A stretch of 44,733 nucleotides of DNA, taken from an uncultured Roseburia sp. GTDB taxonomy: Bacteria > Bacillota > Clostridia > Lachnospirales > Lachnospiraceae. The stretch is taken from NCBI GenBank assembly GCA_947088675.1, contig CAMUHN010000018.1:1-44733 (forward strand), written 5' to 3'. Each line of letters opens with the position of its first letter. The stretch's first letter is position 1. Under the pieces are notes generated by a model, which was not told the origin of the DNA, did no database searches, and was given only the letters and a program-made list of their open reading frames with translations. Made by a program: the position numbers and the translations under genes. Of this stretch, positions 1 through 7,199 are shown in pieces.

Positions 1-2
1 CA

Positions 3-143
3 AACCCTGAAAGCGGACTTGTTTTTCGTCCCCTCACGCCGAAGCTTGAAACAAAAATATATTTAATCTGGAAAAAATACCAAATTTTTACCCCCATTGC
101 CGAACGACTGCTTGAAAAATTAAAGTCTGAGTATTTAGAATAG
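3..143 (+). pseudogene. LysR-family regulator, C-terminal end (partial, cut by window edge)
   Basis: An open frame runs from the window edge to a TAG at 141-143 and gives 46 residues. It matches the end of the LysR substrate-binding domain in style: a LVFRPLTP segment, then a KIYLIWKKYQ strand and a basic/acidic last helix ending in LEKLKSEYLE. LysR regulators are DNA-binding, effector-responsive transcription factors. The N-terminal helix-turn-helix, if present, lies outside the window, so I cannot say whether the gene is intact. The assignment rests on the look of a short tail and is tentative. Confidence 0.5.
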
Positions 144-237
144 AAATCAAAGAAATTTTATGTTTTACCGAAACTTCTCTTTTTACCTTATGAATGCGTA
201 AGCTGTCATTTACAAAGCAAACGGGCAATGAAAAATA

Positions 238-444
238 TCAATGTTGAAAAAGCTCCCTCAATCTGCTTTCCACCTCTTTTACCGCTTTTTCTGCTGCAGA
301 ATCATAATAGCCATCACCAAAGAGGCTCTGGAAAATCTTAGCAGCACGGGGATGAATATCTCACCAAATAGACATATCTATGGGTTCTTTTATGATATGA
401 TGAATGATAATAAATAACTCACCAAATGCTGCGCTATTTAACAT
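238..444 (-). pseudogene. Broken TIGR02391-like (Ymh) protein fragment
   Basis: Reading the minus strand from an ATG at 444 gives a 68-codon frame interrupted by one in-frame TGA after about 27 codons. The second half reads DIHPRAAKIFQSLFGDGYYD and continues with an A/E/K/R-rich helix ending in RLRELFQH. A 'HP.....LF.DG.Y..A...A.K.VE.R.RE' pattern is typical of the TIGR02391 family, often found in phage and abortive-infection contexts. The in-frame stop and short length indicate a decayed remnant. Family assignment is by pattern only. Confidence 0.4.
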
Positions 445-470
445 TACTGATCCATTCGCAGAATTCTTAA

Positions 471-767
471 AAAGGTTCGCAGGGCATTTCCGCTTTCGGA
501 GGCATATCCCCGACTTACCGGATCGCGTTTGAAAAGGATTCGCCCGTTATCGTATGGGATTTCCATTCCCTGCTCATCATGGTGCAGATGTGCTTCTCTT
601 TCATGAGCACGGATAAGGATAGTGATATGCGTATATGCAAGCATTGTAAAAAAGCTTTTGTCGCGAGCCGGAAAGGGAATGAATTTTGCAGCCAGAAGTG
701 CAAGAACCAGTTTCATGTCTACAAATCAAGGGAAAAGAAGAAGGGCAATAAATCGGATAACCGCTAA
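471..767 (+). pseudogene. C-terminal remnant of a zinc-ribbon protein (integrative-element type)
   Basis: The frame is open from just after a TAA (468-470) to the stop at 765-767, with no clear start of its own; the first ATG is at 579. The product has a hydrophobic helix (VIVWDFHSLLIMVQMCFSFM) followed by a CxxC...CxxxC zinc ribbon (CKHC, FCSQKC) and a basic tail. This resembles the C-termini of CGNR-like zinc-ribbon proteins carried by clostridial integrative elements. It lacks its N-terminal part and is most likely a remnant. I do not know the function. Confidence 0.45.
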
Positions 768-816
768 AAAATGCTTGCGGCACTCTGAATATTGCGGTAT
801 ATTGAACATAAAGAAA

Positions 817-838
817 GGCATCTGCGCTAACAGATGCC
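817..838 (-). terminator. Stem-loop with T-rich tail, possible terminator on minus strand
   Basis: Two perfect 8-nt arms (GGCATCTG at 817-824 and CAGATGCC at 831-838) enclose a 6-nt loop. Read on the minus strand the stem is followed by TTTCTTTATG, which fits an intrinsic terminator. No intact gene ends here, so it is probably left over from a lost gene of the mobile region. Confidence 0.4.
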
Positions 839-907
839 CAACAGGAGCTACCGATAGCCGGTTAGCCCGATTAGCGAATTACGAAATAGCCGTATCCTTT
901 TGATATG

Positions 908-1068
908 ATACCTCTAAAGTAGACAGATAAAATATAAAAATCTGTTACTTTGGAGGTATTTTCATGTCAAGATTAAAACACTCTCTTGAATTTAGAGCAA
1001 TGGTATCACAGGAATATATTGACGGGGAAAGTTCTGTCCATTTCCTTGCTGATAAGTACGGCATAAAT
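908..1068 (+). mobile_element. Left end of an IS3-family element with truncated OrfA
   Basis: An ATG at 964 with a GGAGG at 952-956 opens a transposase-like N-terminus: MSRLKHSLEFRAMVSQEYI, then a helix-turn-helix segment ending FLADKYGIN at about 1068. This is the usual start of IS3-group OrfA. Upstream, 908-928 and 940-959 form a stem of about 20 bp with one mismatch and one bulged base; the AAAGTAGACAGA core inside it is typical of IS3-group ends. The second arm contains the ribosome binding site. After residue 35 the similarity stops and unrelated ParA-like sequence begins, so OrfA is cut and OrfB is missing. Confidence 0.55.
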
Positions 1069-1069
1069 T

Positions 1070-1210
1070 CCCGCTGTTGCCCTGATAGCCGTAGAGCAGG
1101 GCAAGCAACAGCTCCATGCCTTTGGCGGAAAGATAATGGGGCTGTGTCGTGATAACCACGCTGTCAGCAGCCGCAAGCGCATTGATTGTCAGCATCCCCA
1201 AGCTCGGCAT
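1070..1210 (-). pseudogene. ParA-type ATPase fragment
   Basis: On the minus strand, from an ATG at 1210, the product reads MPSLGMLTINALAAADSVVI followed by a QxxYLSAKG.ELLL segment. This is the Walker-B-adjacent core of plasmid/ICE ParA proteins (normally 'DCMPSLGMLT.NAL.AAD.VIIP.Q..YLSAKG'). The P-loop region and C-terminus are absent and the frame just upstream does not continue the family sequence, so this is a scrap of about 47 residues. The neighbouring stretch to about 1346 has an open minus frame (TDKYNRVIEDRESPEH segment) that I cannot identify. ParA remnants point to a former plasmid or conjugative element. Confidence 0.6.
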
Positions 1211-1402
1211 ACCCGTCTATGATACGCTCATGTTCCGGCGACTCCCTGTCCTCTATAACCCTATTATACTTATCTGTTAGGCTGTCGCACTTGATTATCC
1301 GCCAATGAAACCGGGAAAGGCTGTCAACAATGACACAAATCAACATTCATTTAATCGTTTGCTTCTCCGGCTGGTTTTGCTATCTGTATAAAATCTCTCT
1401 TG

Positions 1403-2227
1403 TTATTTCGTCAATCCTTTTTTCTTAGCGTAGTCGCAAAGAAAAGAAACAAACGCCAATATTAACAAGATAAAAATAGACAGCAAATCCCAAATATCAA
1501 GAATAGGCTCTGCTATCATTTTTGATAGCATGATATTGATGATAAACATAAATGGAATAGCTAATAAAAAAATAATTCCTAAAGCAGTCAATTTTCTTGT
1601 TTTCCCTATACGATTAAAGACCGCAGCTATTATCCACAGGAAAACGACGGAAGCTATCGCCACACCAACGCCAATTGAAAATATTTCTTTTGCTTTTATC
1701 AAGCTGCTTAATAAAAATAAATACGGAATAATAAAAACGCTGAACGATATTAAACTTACCATGATTCCCCTCCTTCCCAATATGATACTTGGAAAAGATA
1801 TGACCCATGCAAAGACAATGGAACTGACCGGAATGAGTGACCATGTTAAATTGCCGGATATTGCAATATTACAAATAAGACATACCATAATCCCTATCAA
1901 AAGTGTTACCGAAAATAAAATTGAAATAATTACATTCTTTGTCATGTTATTTTCATCTTTTCTTTTCAAAGCAATCAAATTTTCATCTGCCTTTTTTTCA
2001 TAACTTTCCATATCAATTTCCTCCCCACTTAACAACTCGTTTACCGTGATTCCCAGTATTTCGCAAAGTTCTAACATTATAGATGAATCGGGCATACTTT
2101 TACCTGTTTCCCATTTAGATACCGCCCTGTCTGTAATGTTCAGTTTTTCTGCCAACTGTGCCTGAGTTAGTTTTTTCTCTTTACGACATTTGGCAATAAA
2201 TTTTCCAATCTCTGTCTGATTCATCAT
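1403..2227 (-). CDS. XRE-family regulator with C-terminal membrane segments
   Basis: The first ~65 residues form an HTH_3 domain: KFIAKCRKEKKLTQAQLAEK, then the recognition helix region TDRAVSKWETGKSMPD and the ILGITVNELLSGE end. After a charged linker, five or six hydrophobic segments span roughly residues 95-270. Such membrane-tethered XRE proteins are common in Firmicutes, usually as local regulators with unknown signal. I chose the ATG ATG pair at 2227/2224 behind AAAGGAG; an upstream frame extension to 2284 has no Shine-Dalgarno. Two tandem dyads at 2281-2316, 55-90 bp upstream, are likely autoregulatory operators. It is the only clearly intact protein of normal length in the left debris zone. 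Confidence 0.8.
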   Translation of the reverse strand: MMNQTEIGKFIAKCRKEKKLTQAQLAEKLNITDRAVSKWETGKSMPDSSIMLELCEILGITVNELLSGEEIDMESYEKKADENLIALKRKDENNMTKNVIISILFSVTLLIGIMVCLICNIAISGNLTWSLIPVSSIVFAWVISFPSIILGRRGIMVSLISFSVFIIPYLFLLSSLIKAKEIFSIGVGVAIASVVFLWIIAAVFNRIGKTRKLTALGIIFLLAIPFMFIINIMLSKMIAEPILDIWDLLSIFILLILAFVSFLCDYAKKKGLTK

Positions 2228-2280
2228 TTTTTCTCCTTTCGTCTTGAACGATACACCTAACTGTATGTTTTTTACACGAA

Positions 2281-2316
2281 CCAACGGTTGGATTGGGGAG
2301 ATTCAACCATTGGTTG
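2281..2316 (-). promoter_or_regulatory. Two tandem dyad operators upstream of the XRE regulator
   Basis: CCAAC-G-GTTGG at 2281-2291 and CAACCA-T-TGGTTG at 2304-2316 are each perfect odd-centred dyads sharing the CCAA/TTGG core, with centres 24 bp apart, a little over two helical turns. They lie directly upstream of the regulator at 1403-2227. The obvious candidate ligand is that protein itself; this is inference. Confidence 0.5.
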
Positions 2317-2459
2317 GGAAACCTTTTTTGTCGTTTTCTGTATCATTTTAGCATACGGCTGTGAATTTTTCTATCTTGCACTTTTGACATATAAAAAAGA
2401 ATGAGAGGGATTCCGTAACAGTCGGCATTGGTGGTAATGTGCCTTTTGTTTTTCAGTCC

Positions 2460-2696
2460 TTATACGGTTCGCTCCGCTTCCTGTTTTTTCCTGCGGTATG
2501 CTTCGGGAAAGTCCATGCCGGTATCCGCCAATATCACGCTGTCAATCGGCATCCCCTTTTCCAGCTTCAGTAGCAATAATGCGAACGAATCCTTGCCGTC
2601 GCTCAGTCCGACCGAATGGTATTCTGCCGATGAAAAAACGCTGCAGCCCTGTAAACTGAGACGGTCGGTATTGGTATTTTGTTTTGTCATTTTCAT
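2460..2696 (-). pseudogene. PAPS-reductase-like PP-loop protein, N-terminal stub
   Basis: An ATG at 2696 opens a 78-residue frame with a PP-loop segment (VGLSDGKDSFALLLLKLEKG) and the characteristic DSVILADTGMDFPE strand of the phosphoadenosine-phosphosulfate reductase family. Family members are several hundred residues, and the usual SGGKDS loop is SDGKDS here. The frame stops soon after DFPEAY, so most of the enzyme is gone. The start overlaps the preceding ORF's stop (ATGA at 2693-2696), a relic of translational coupling. Such genes are frequent cargo of clostridial conjugative elements. Confidence 0.55.
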
Positions 2697-2899
2697 GCCC
2701 TGCTTTCTGCGCCGCCCCACCTGGTCAGCACCACGGACTCGCCGCTTGCCATGCTGCCCCAAAGCCTGCCGGTTTCGGCAAACTCGACAGGACAAGTGCA
2801 GCCTTTGGGATTGCTGTGAATACTGTTTTGAACCAGATTATTGACGGCTCGTGTAGTCACCAACCACCACTTCAAGTTGTAGTTTGCTCTGGCCCCCAC
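2693..2899 (-). CDS. Small ORF upstream of the PAPS-reductase stub, unidentified
   Basis: A 68-codon frame from a GTG at 2899 encodes a W- and S-rich peptide (NYNLKWWLVTTRAVNNLV segment, then SNPKGCTCPVEFAETGRLWG). It overlaps the next frame by ATGA, and the conserved-looking C/W/G content suggests a real, possibly truncated, gene of the mobile element. I do not recognise the family. The start is uncertain, because no strong ribosome binding site precedes the GTG. Confidence 0.35.
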   Translation of the reverse strand: MGARANYNLKWWLVTTRAVNNLVQNSIHSNPKGCTCPVEFAETGRLWGSMASGESVVLTRWGGAESRA

Positions 2900-2919
2900 A
2901 GGGCCTTTTCATCATGCTT

Positions 2920-3292
2920 TCAGTAATACTTTTGCATCTTATATCCTTTTGTACTTCCATAATAGTTTCTGATCGCGTCCTTACTTAATGACTCATGGCT
3001 CTTTTTTCTGAAAGCTTCACTATGCCAGTCCCACATCCTTTTTATGATGCCCACTTGAATCCCTGCTCTTTTAATTCTTTTTGTATGAATATGTATTTTC
3101 TGATAACCAGATCCATGCGCCGACGATTTCGATTGTAATATCATGAAAACCGATTATCTGATCGTATTCAGCATTGATTTCCTGCATCTGTCTCACATTA
3201 CCGCCATTGTCGGGATGATATGTTTTCGGCAGTTCTTTGTATTGTTTCCTTAATGCTTCCAGTGCATTGATGTTTTCAAAATATTTTGCCAT
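2920..3292 (-). pseudogene. J-domain (DnaJ-like) protein, frameshifted
   Basis: From the ATG at 3292 the frame reads MAKYFENINALEALRKQYKE then KTYHPDNGG and MQEINAEYDQ, a J-domain with the HPD motif. After WIWLSENTYSYKK the frame breaks. A second frame carries the expected continuation (ELKEQGFKWAS), and a third (see 2920-3060) carries KKRMWDWHSEAFRKKSHESL and the conserved DAIRNYYGSTK end. At least two frame changes, both in A-rich tracts, therefore separate the J-domain from its C-terminal module. Intact versions of such J-domain proteins occur in clostridial integrative elements; partners are unknown. The N-terminal J-domain alone could still be translated. Confidence 0.65.
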
Positions 3293-3303
3293 ATACCATA
3301 ACC

Positions 3304-3331
3304 TGCAAATAAAAAAGTGTAAAGCCTTTGA
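3304..3331. repeat. 28-bp imperfect inverted repeat, copy 1
   Basis: The sequence TGCAAATAAAAAAGTGTAAA and the following 8 bases match the reverse complement of 4049-4076 at 26 of 28 positions. Copy 1 also supplies one arm of the terminator at 3314-3354. The pair brackets the small ORF at 3395-3592 and the broken genes at 3620-3983. Confidence 0.55.
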
Positions 3332-3354
3332 CAATTCAGCAGACTTTACACTTT
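3314..3354 (-). terminator. Intrinsic terminator after the 65-aa ORF
   Basis: Perfect 11-nt arms (AAAGTGTAAAG at 3314-3324 and CTTTACACTTT at 3344-3354). Read on the minus strand, the stem leads into a T-rich tail (TTTTTTATTT). It lies about 40 bp after the stop of the 3395-3592 ORF. Confidence 0.65.
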
Positions 3355-3394
3355 ATTTGATTTGTAGTTATTTGGTTATGTGATTGTTTGGTTG

Positions 3395-3592
3395 TTATTC
3401 TTTGATTTCGTCAATATCTGTCATATTGACTCCTAAACTGTTAAGTAATGCTTTTAGTGAAATATATTTTCTTTTTAGTTCCGCATATGTTGCTGTTGCA
3501 TTTTCTGTACGGGCTAATATCATATACCGTTGAACTTCTCTGAAATCTTCAATTCCTCTTTGTATAATTTCTCCATTATTGATTTCTTCCAT
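3395..3592 (-). CDS. Small conserved-looking protein of the mobile region
   Basis: A 65-residue, mostly helical, charged protein (MEEINNGEIIQRGIEDFREV, then YAELKRKYISLKALLNSLGV and an acidic end). A GAGG precedes the ATG closely (spacing of only 2 nt). It has its own downstream terminator and no internal defects, unlike its neighbours. Small helical ORFs of this kind accompany integrative elements in gut Clostridia; I do not know the function, and no DNA-binding motif is evident. Confidence 0.55.
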   Translation of the reverse strand: MEEINNGEIIQRGIEDFREVQRYMILARTENATATYAELKRKYISLKALLNSLGVNMTDIDEIKE

Positions 3593-3619
3593 TACCTCGG
3601 TATGATGGGCTTCTATGGT

Positions 3620-3844
3620 TCATGATTTCTGACGGAAAGCGCTTTCGCACAGCATGCGGTTCATGGCCTCCAGGGAATCCCGGAGCATTTCCGTGCCAGA
3701 TTTACACAGCAGATCAGTGATCCCGAAAACATACTCTGCAAAGTTTTTGGGATTTTTGAGAAAATCATCTTCCAGTTTTTCAAAGTTTTTGATGCAATGT
3801 TCTTCAAAATAGAGTATACTGTTTCTTCTTCTAATAATCTGTTA
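3620..3844 (-). pseudogene. ISLre2-family transposase, N-terminal remnant
   Basis: In one minus frame ending at a TGA (3620-3622) the product reads LYFEEHCIKNFEKLEDDFLK, then NPKNFAEYVFGITDLL and LRDSLEAMNRMLCESAFRQKS. This matches the N-terminus of ISLre2/UPF0236 transposases (a short acidic helix, a 'F..YV.G..D.L' helix and a 'L..MN..LCES..R' helix). Everything after this point, including the catalytic part, is missing. The 5' side runs without a clear boundary into the ribbon-helix-helix remnant at 3820-3983. Confidence 0.55.
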
Positions 3845-3983
3845 ATCATTCCGTTTACAGCTTCTTTAATTCCGCATGTTGTTGAATAATATTTTTAACA
3901 CCTTTTTTACTCTTACTTTTATTTCATCATATGATTTTTCATTCTATTTTTTAACGGCTTTTTTTTGCTTCGCTATATGACAT
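3820..3983 (-). pseudogene. Ribbon-helix-helix (Arc-type) protein, frameshifted
   Basis: An ATG at 3983, preceded by AGAAAGGGG, starts MSYSEAKK. After a shift in the following A-run the other frame gives AVKK, an in-frame TAG, then NEKSYDEIKVRVKKGVKNII and QQHAELK. A further shift gives EAVNGMINRLLEEE. Joined, this is the standard layout of Arc-like proteins of mobile elements ('Y..K.YD.I..RV.KG....I..HA......NG.INR'). Two frameshifts and a stop make it a pseudogene. It was probably a small DNA-binding regulator or partition/toxin-antitoxin partner. Confidence 0.5.
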
Positions 3984-4098
3984 AAATTTTATTCCCCTTT
4001 CTAATTTTTATATTATTGATACTTTACGATAACACAATATGATAATCATCAAAGCCTTTACACTTTTTTATGTGCAAAACATCCCCTCTGCGCTTCTG
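3984..4098. other. AT-rich spacer downstream of prfA
   Basis: No gene seen. It contains the second copy of the 28-bp inverted repeat (4049-4076) 23 bp beyond the prfA stop and the ribosome binding site of the broken RHH gene. No separate hairpin terminator for prfA is evident. Confidence 0.5.
4049..4076. repeat. 28-bp imperfect inverted repeat, copy 2
   Basis: Reverse-complement partner of 3304-3331 (26 of 28 positions). It marks the boundary between chromosomal prfA and the debris zone. Confidence 0.55.
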
Positions 4099-5178
4099 TC
4101 ACATCTGATTCTGGTTCATCTTCACGAGCTTCGCCGCCTGATCCGCCGCAATACATGCATCAATAATCTCCTGTATGTCACCATTCATTACCCGGTCAAG
4201 CTTGTACAGTGTCAGATTAATCCTGTGATCCGTCACACGGCCCTGCGGGAAATTGTAGGTTCTGATTTTCTCGGAACGGTCTCCTGTACCAATCTGGCTC
4301 CTCCTCGCCTGCGCTTCCGCATCGTGCGCTTTCTGACACTCCATATCATAGAGTTTTGCACGCAGCAGCGCAAATGCCTTTGCCTTATTTTGAAGCTGTG
4401 ATTTTTCCGTCTGACTGTATACGACAATCCCGGTCGGATAATGCGTCAGGCGCACCGCGGAATCTGTCGTATTGACACACTGTCCGCCGTTTCCGGACGC
4501 ACGCATGACGTCAATACGGATGTCTTTCTCGTCAATCTCAACTTCTACCTCCTCGGCCTCCGGCATCACTGCGACACTGATTGTGGAAGTGTGGATTCGT
4601 CCGCCTGACTCTGTTTCCGGCACACGCTGCACACGGTGCACGCCGGATTCATATTTCATCACGGAATAAGCGCCCGCTCCTGTAATCATAAACGTAACGC
4701 TCTTCATCCCGCCGATGCCTGTCTCATCCACTTCCATCAACTCCGTCTTCCAGTTCCTGCTCTCGGCATAATGCTGGTACATCCGGTAAATCTCCGCGGC
4801 AAAAAGCGCTGCCTCATCCCCGCCCGCTCCGGCGCGTATCTCAACGATTACATTCTTTTCGTCATTCGGATCTTTTGGCAGAAGAAGAATTTTTAGCTGC
4901 GTCGTAAGCTCCTCCACCCTGCTTCTGGCATCGTTTAATTCCTCTTTTGCCATCTCCCGCATCTCTTCGTCAGACTCTTCTTCCAACATGGCAATGGAAT
5001 CCTCTATGTTCTGATTACACTGTTTATATTCCCTGTAAGCCTCCACAATCGGCGTAAGATCGCTCTGCTCTTTCATTAACTTCCGAAAATGCGCCGGATC
5101 GTTCGCAACATCCGGTTCGCTCAGCTCGCTCATCAATTCTTCAAAACGGATCAGTAAATCCTCTAATCTGTCAAACAT
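4099..5178 (-). CDS. prfA: Peptide chain release factor 1 (RF1)
   Basis: RF1 recognises UAA and UAG stop codons in the ribosomal A site and triggers peptidyl-tRNA hydrolysis. The 359-residue length is normal. The catalytic GGQ loop is at about 231-233, in a GNGGQCVN context usual for Clostridia. The PxT stop-codon-reading motif is PET at about 187-189 in RVPETESGG, which distinguishes RF1 from RF2 (SPF). I chose MFDRLEDLL at 5178 because the family starts there and AGGGAGA precedes it; an upstream in-frame extension to 5235 overlaps the prmC stop and lacks family similarity. It follows prmC by 63 bp; PrmC methylates the GGQ glutamine. Confidence 0.97.
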   Translation of the reverse strand: MFDRLEDLLIRFEELMSELSEPDVANDPAHFRKLMKEQSDLTPIVEAYREYKQCNQNIEDSIAMLEEESDEEMREMAKEELNDARSRVEELTTQLKILLLPKDPNDEKNVIVEIRAGAGGDEAALFAAEIYRMYQHYAESRNWKTELMEVDETGIGGMKSVTFMITGAGAYSVMKYESGVHRVQRVPETESGGRIHTSTISVAVMPEAEEVEVEIDEKDIRIDVMRASGNGGQCVNTTDSAVRLTHYPTGIVVYSQTEKSQLQNKAKAFALLRAKLYDMECQKAHDAEAQARRSQIGTGDRSEKIRTYNFPQGRVTDHRINLTLYKLDRVMNGDIQEIIDACIAADQAAKLVKMNQNQM

Positions 5179-5241
5179 TTCTCTCCCTTTCTCTTTCCCG
5201 GTTTCTATTACGGCAAACACATTGCTGCCGCACAAAAAACG

Positions 5242-6081
5242 TTATGTAGTAACATGCCATTTTCCAGTCGCCACCCGATCATTTCGTGACAAATCCCGGA
5301 TGACCCGGACGTCTGAAAATCCGGCCTCACGCAGCATGTCGGATACCGCACTGCCCTGGTCTGCACCGATCTCAAAAAAAATGCTGCCGCCGGGATTTAA
5401 ATAACTTCCGCACTCCGCAATGATCTTTCGGTAAAAATAAAGGCCGTCTTCTTTTCCGTCCAGCGCTTCCGGCGGTTCAAACTGTCCGACCTCCGGCATC
5501 AGATTCGGAATATCCAGACTTTTAATATACGGCGGATTTGAGACGATCAGATCAAAAGATCCTGTCACGTTGTCAAACAGATCACTGCGCTCAAAATTTA
5601 CTTTTGATTCATTTAGTTTCGCGTTTTCTTTCGCTACATTCAACGCCTGTTTCGAGATATCGGTCGCATAGGCCGTTATGTCGGGCGCATAATGGAGAAT
5701 ACTGATGATGATGCAGCCGGACCCGGTGCACAGGTCGAGCACTTTCATACCCGGCTTAACCGCTTTTAAAACTTCTTCCACCAGCGTCTCCGTATCCTGC
5801 CTCGGAATCAGTACGCTGGAATTAACCTTGAAGCGCAGGCCCATAAATTCCGTTTCTCCAATAATATATTGAAGCGGCACATGTTCCGCACGTTTTTTTA
5901 ACGCAATCCGGTATCCGCTTAACTGTTCCTCCGTGGCGTCGTCGTCCATATGCAGATAATAGAAATTCCGGTCTATTTTGCAAATCATCTCAAGAAGACG
6001 CCAGGCGTCGATACGCGCTTCGGCAATCTGCTCTTTTTCAAGGATTTTTTCTCCCATATTTAACATTTCCTGATATGTCAT
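5242..6081 (-). CDS. prmC: Release factor glutamine N5-methyltransferase
   Basis: PrmC methylates the glutamine of the GGQ motif of RF1/RF2 using S-adenosylmethionine and so tunes termination efficiency. The 279-residue protein has the N-terminal helical release-factor-binding domain (about 1-75), the IPRQDTETL motif (92-100), the SAM-binding loop LDLCTGSG (115-122) and the catalytic NPPY (182-185). Its ATG overlaps the stop of the upstream DUF1385 gene by four bases (ATGA, 6078-6081), suggesting translational coupling. Directly downstream is prfA, its substrate. Confidence 0.95.
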   Translation of the reverse strand: MTYQEMLNMGEKILEKEQIAEARIDAWRLLEMICKIDRNFYYLHMDDDATEEQLSGYRIALKKRAEHVPLQYIIGETEFMGLRFKVNSSVLIPRQDTETLVEEVLKAVKPGMKVLDLCTGSGCIIISILHYAPDITAYATDISKQALNVAKENAKLNESKVNFERSDLFDNVTGSFDLIVSNPPYIKSLDIPNLMPEVGQFEPPEALDGKEDGLYFYRKIIAECGSYLNPGGSIFFEIGADQGSAVSDMLREAGFSDVRVIRDLSRNDRVATGKWHVTT

Positions 6082-7079
6082 ACTGCTTCCTTCCGCATCT
6101 CTTCCAGATATGCTCTCCAGTCAAAAACAGCCTCCACAGAGGCGATTCCAACCTCAATCATCGCATCTTCCGGTTCCCTTGTCGTCAGCTTCTGAAGAAA
6201 AAGTCCCGGCTTGCTTAACAGATTGACAAAAAAATTATCACTGCGCCCCGCAAGGCGGATAAATTCATAGGAAACCCCCGCAATCACAGGGATGAAAAGC
6301 AGACGCAGCAACAGACGAAAGAACACGGATCTGACCTGTATCACCATGAAAAAAAGAATACTGATCAGCATCACAATCAAAAGAAAACTGGTGCCGCAGC
6401 GCTTGTGCAGCCTTGAGCTCTTTCTGACATTTTCCACGTTCAGCTCCATACCGTTTTCAATGCAGTTGATGCACTTGTGCTCCGCGCCATGATACATATA
6501 CACGCGCCGTATTTCCGGCATCAGCGAAATACCGCCGACATATCCGACAAAAATCAGAAGCCGTATCAGCCCCTCCAGCAGCGCTATGGCAGCAGAAGAT
6601 GTGATAAACTGCTGAAAAAAAAGCGAGATATAGTAGGGCAGAACCAAAAAGATTCCAACCGCCAGTACAATTGCGGCTGCAACCGTAACGCCCATCAAAA
6701 AATCTTCTTTCTTTTTTTCCTTTTGCGCTATCTGCCGCCGCTCCTTATCACTGGTCTCTTCCTCTATGTTTTCTCTCTCTTTGTTTTCCTTTTCTGCGCT
6801 TTCTTTCTCTGTGTTTTCTTTCTCTTTTTCTTCCTCCTCAAAAAAAGAAGCGGAATAATTCAGCGTTTTCATTCCAAGCACAAGCGATTCCACAAAATTA
6901 AATACGCCGCGCAGAATGGGAAGTTTCTTTATTTTCTTTTTTTCGTTCCCGGTTCCATATTGTGATTTTTCTACTATAATTTCTCCGTCAGGCTTTCTCA
7001 CTGCTACGGCGTACCTGTTCTGATTTTTCATCATTACGCCCTCCATCACCGCCTGACCGCCAATTCCCGAATATTTCAT
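6078..7079 (-). CDS. DUF1385 membrane protein (YqhQ-like)
   Basis: The N-terminus KYSGIGGQAVMEGVMMKNQN is the signature of the DUF1385 family (B. subtilis YqhQ). Residues ~85-130 are an almost pure E/K/N low-complexity segment, likely a charged coil. Hydrophobic segments follow at about 140-200 and 240-275, with the conserved YHGAEHKCINCIE motif between them. Biochemical function is not firmly known. The ATG at 7079 is chosen as the family start; TTG and GTG codons lie 9 and 6 nt upstream and the Shine-Dalgarno is weak. The gene is coupled to prmC by a 4-bp overlap and lies behind the rpmE stem-loop, a gene order I recall from Lachnospiraceae. Confidence 0.85.
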   Translation of the reverse strand: MKYSGIGGQAVMEGVMMKNQNRYAVAVRKPDGEIIVEKSQYGTGNEKKKIKKLPILRGVFNFVESLVLGMKTLNYSASFFEEEEKEKENTEKESAEKENKERENIEEETSDKERRQIAQKEKKKEDFLMGVTVAAAIVLAVGIFLVLPYYISLFFQQFITSSAAIALLEGLIRLLIFVGYVGGISLMPEIRRVYMYHGAEHKCINCIENGMELNVENVRKSSRLHKRCGTSFLLIVMLISILFFMVIQVRSVFFRLLLRLLFIPVIAGVSYEFIRLAGRSDNFFVNLLSKPGLFLQKLTTREPEDAMIEVGIASVEAVFDWRAYLEEMRKEAV

Positions 7080-7113
7080 ATGCACCAAATATCTTTCTTT
7101 TTACTGTGACATA

Positions 7114-7168
7114 ACACAAAAGCCGATCACGGCATAACCTACGGTTATGCCGCAACCGACTTTTGTGT
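7114..7168 (-). terminator. Long stem-loop after rpmE (terminator or attenuator)
   Basis: ACACAAAAGCCG...CGGCATAACC pairs with GGTTATGCCG...CGACTTTTGTGT around a short loop, giving some 22 paired bases with a few mismatches. It begins about 30 bp after the rpmE stop. On the minus strand the final arm includes TTTTGTGTTAT rather than a clean U-run, so partial readthrough into DUF1385-prmC-prfA is plausible. Confidence 0.6.
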
Positions 7169-7199
7169 ATAAAAACATCTGACTAGCAGACATGTCCGT

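Noticed and set aside
904-960. Stem-loop considered as intrinsic terminator or riboswitch
   Set aside because: It overlaps the IS3-type end and carries the transposase ribosome binding site, so IS regulation explains it better; no T-run follows.
1530-2003. Plus-strand 157-codon frame opposite the XRE gene
   Set aside because: Antisense to the membrane segments of the XRE protein; Ile/Lys/Asn-rich with no motif.
2428-2844. Plus-strand 138-codon frame MVVMCLLFFSPYTV...
   Set aside because: Antisense of the PAPS-reductase-like stub and the upstream small ORF; no plausible domain.
6770-6850. T/C-rich repeat within DUF1385 as a possible microsatellite element
   Set aside because: It is the antisense of the E/K/N-rich coding segment of the protein, so ordinary low-complexity coding sequence.
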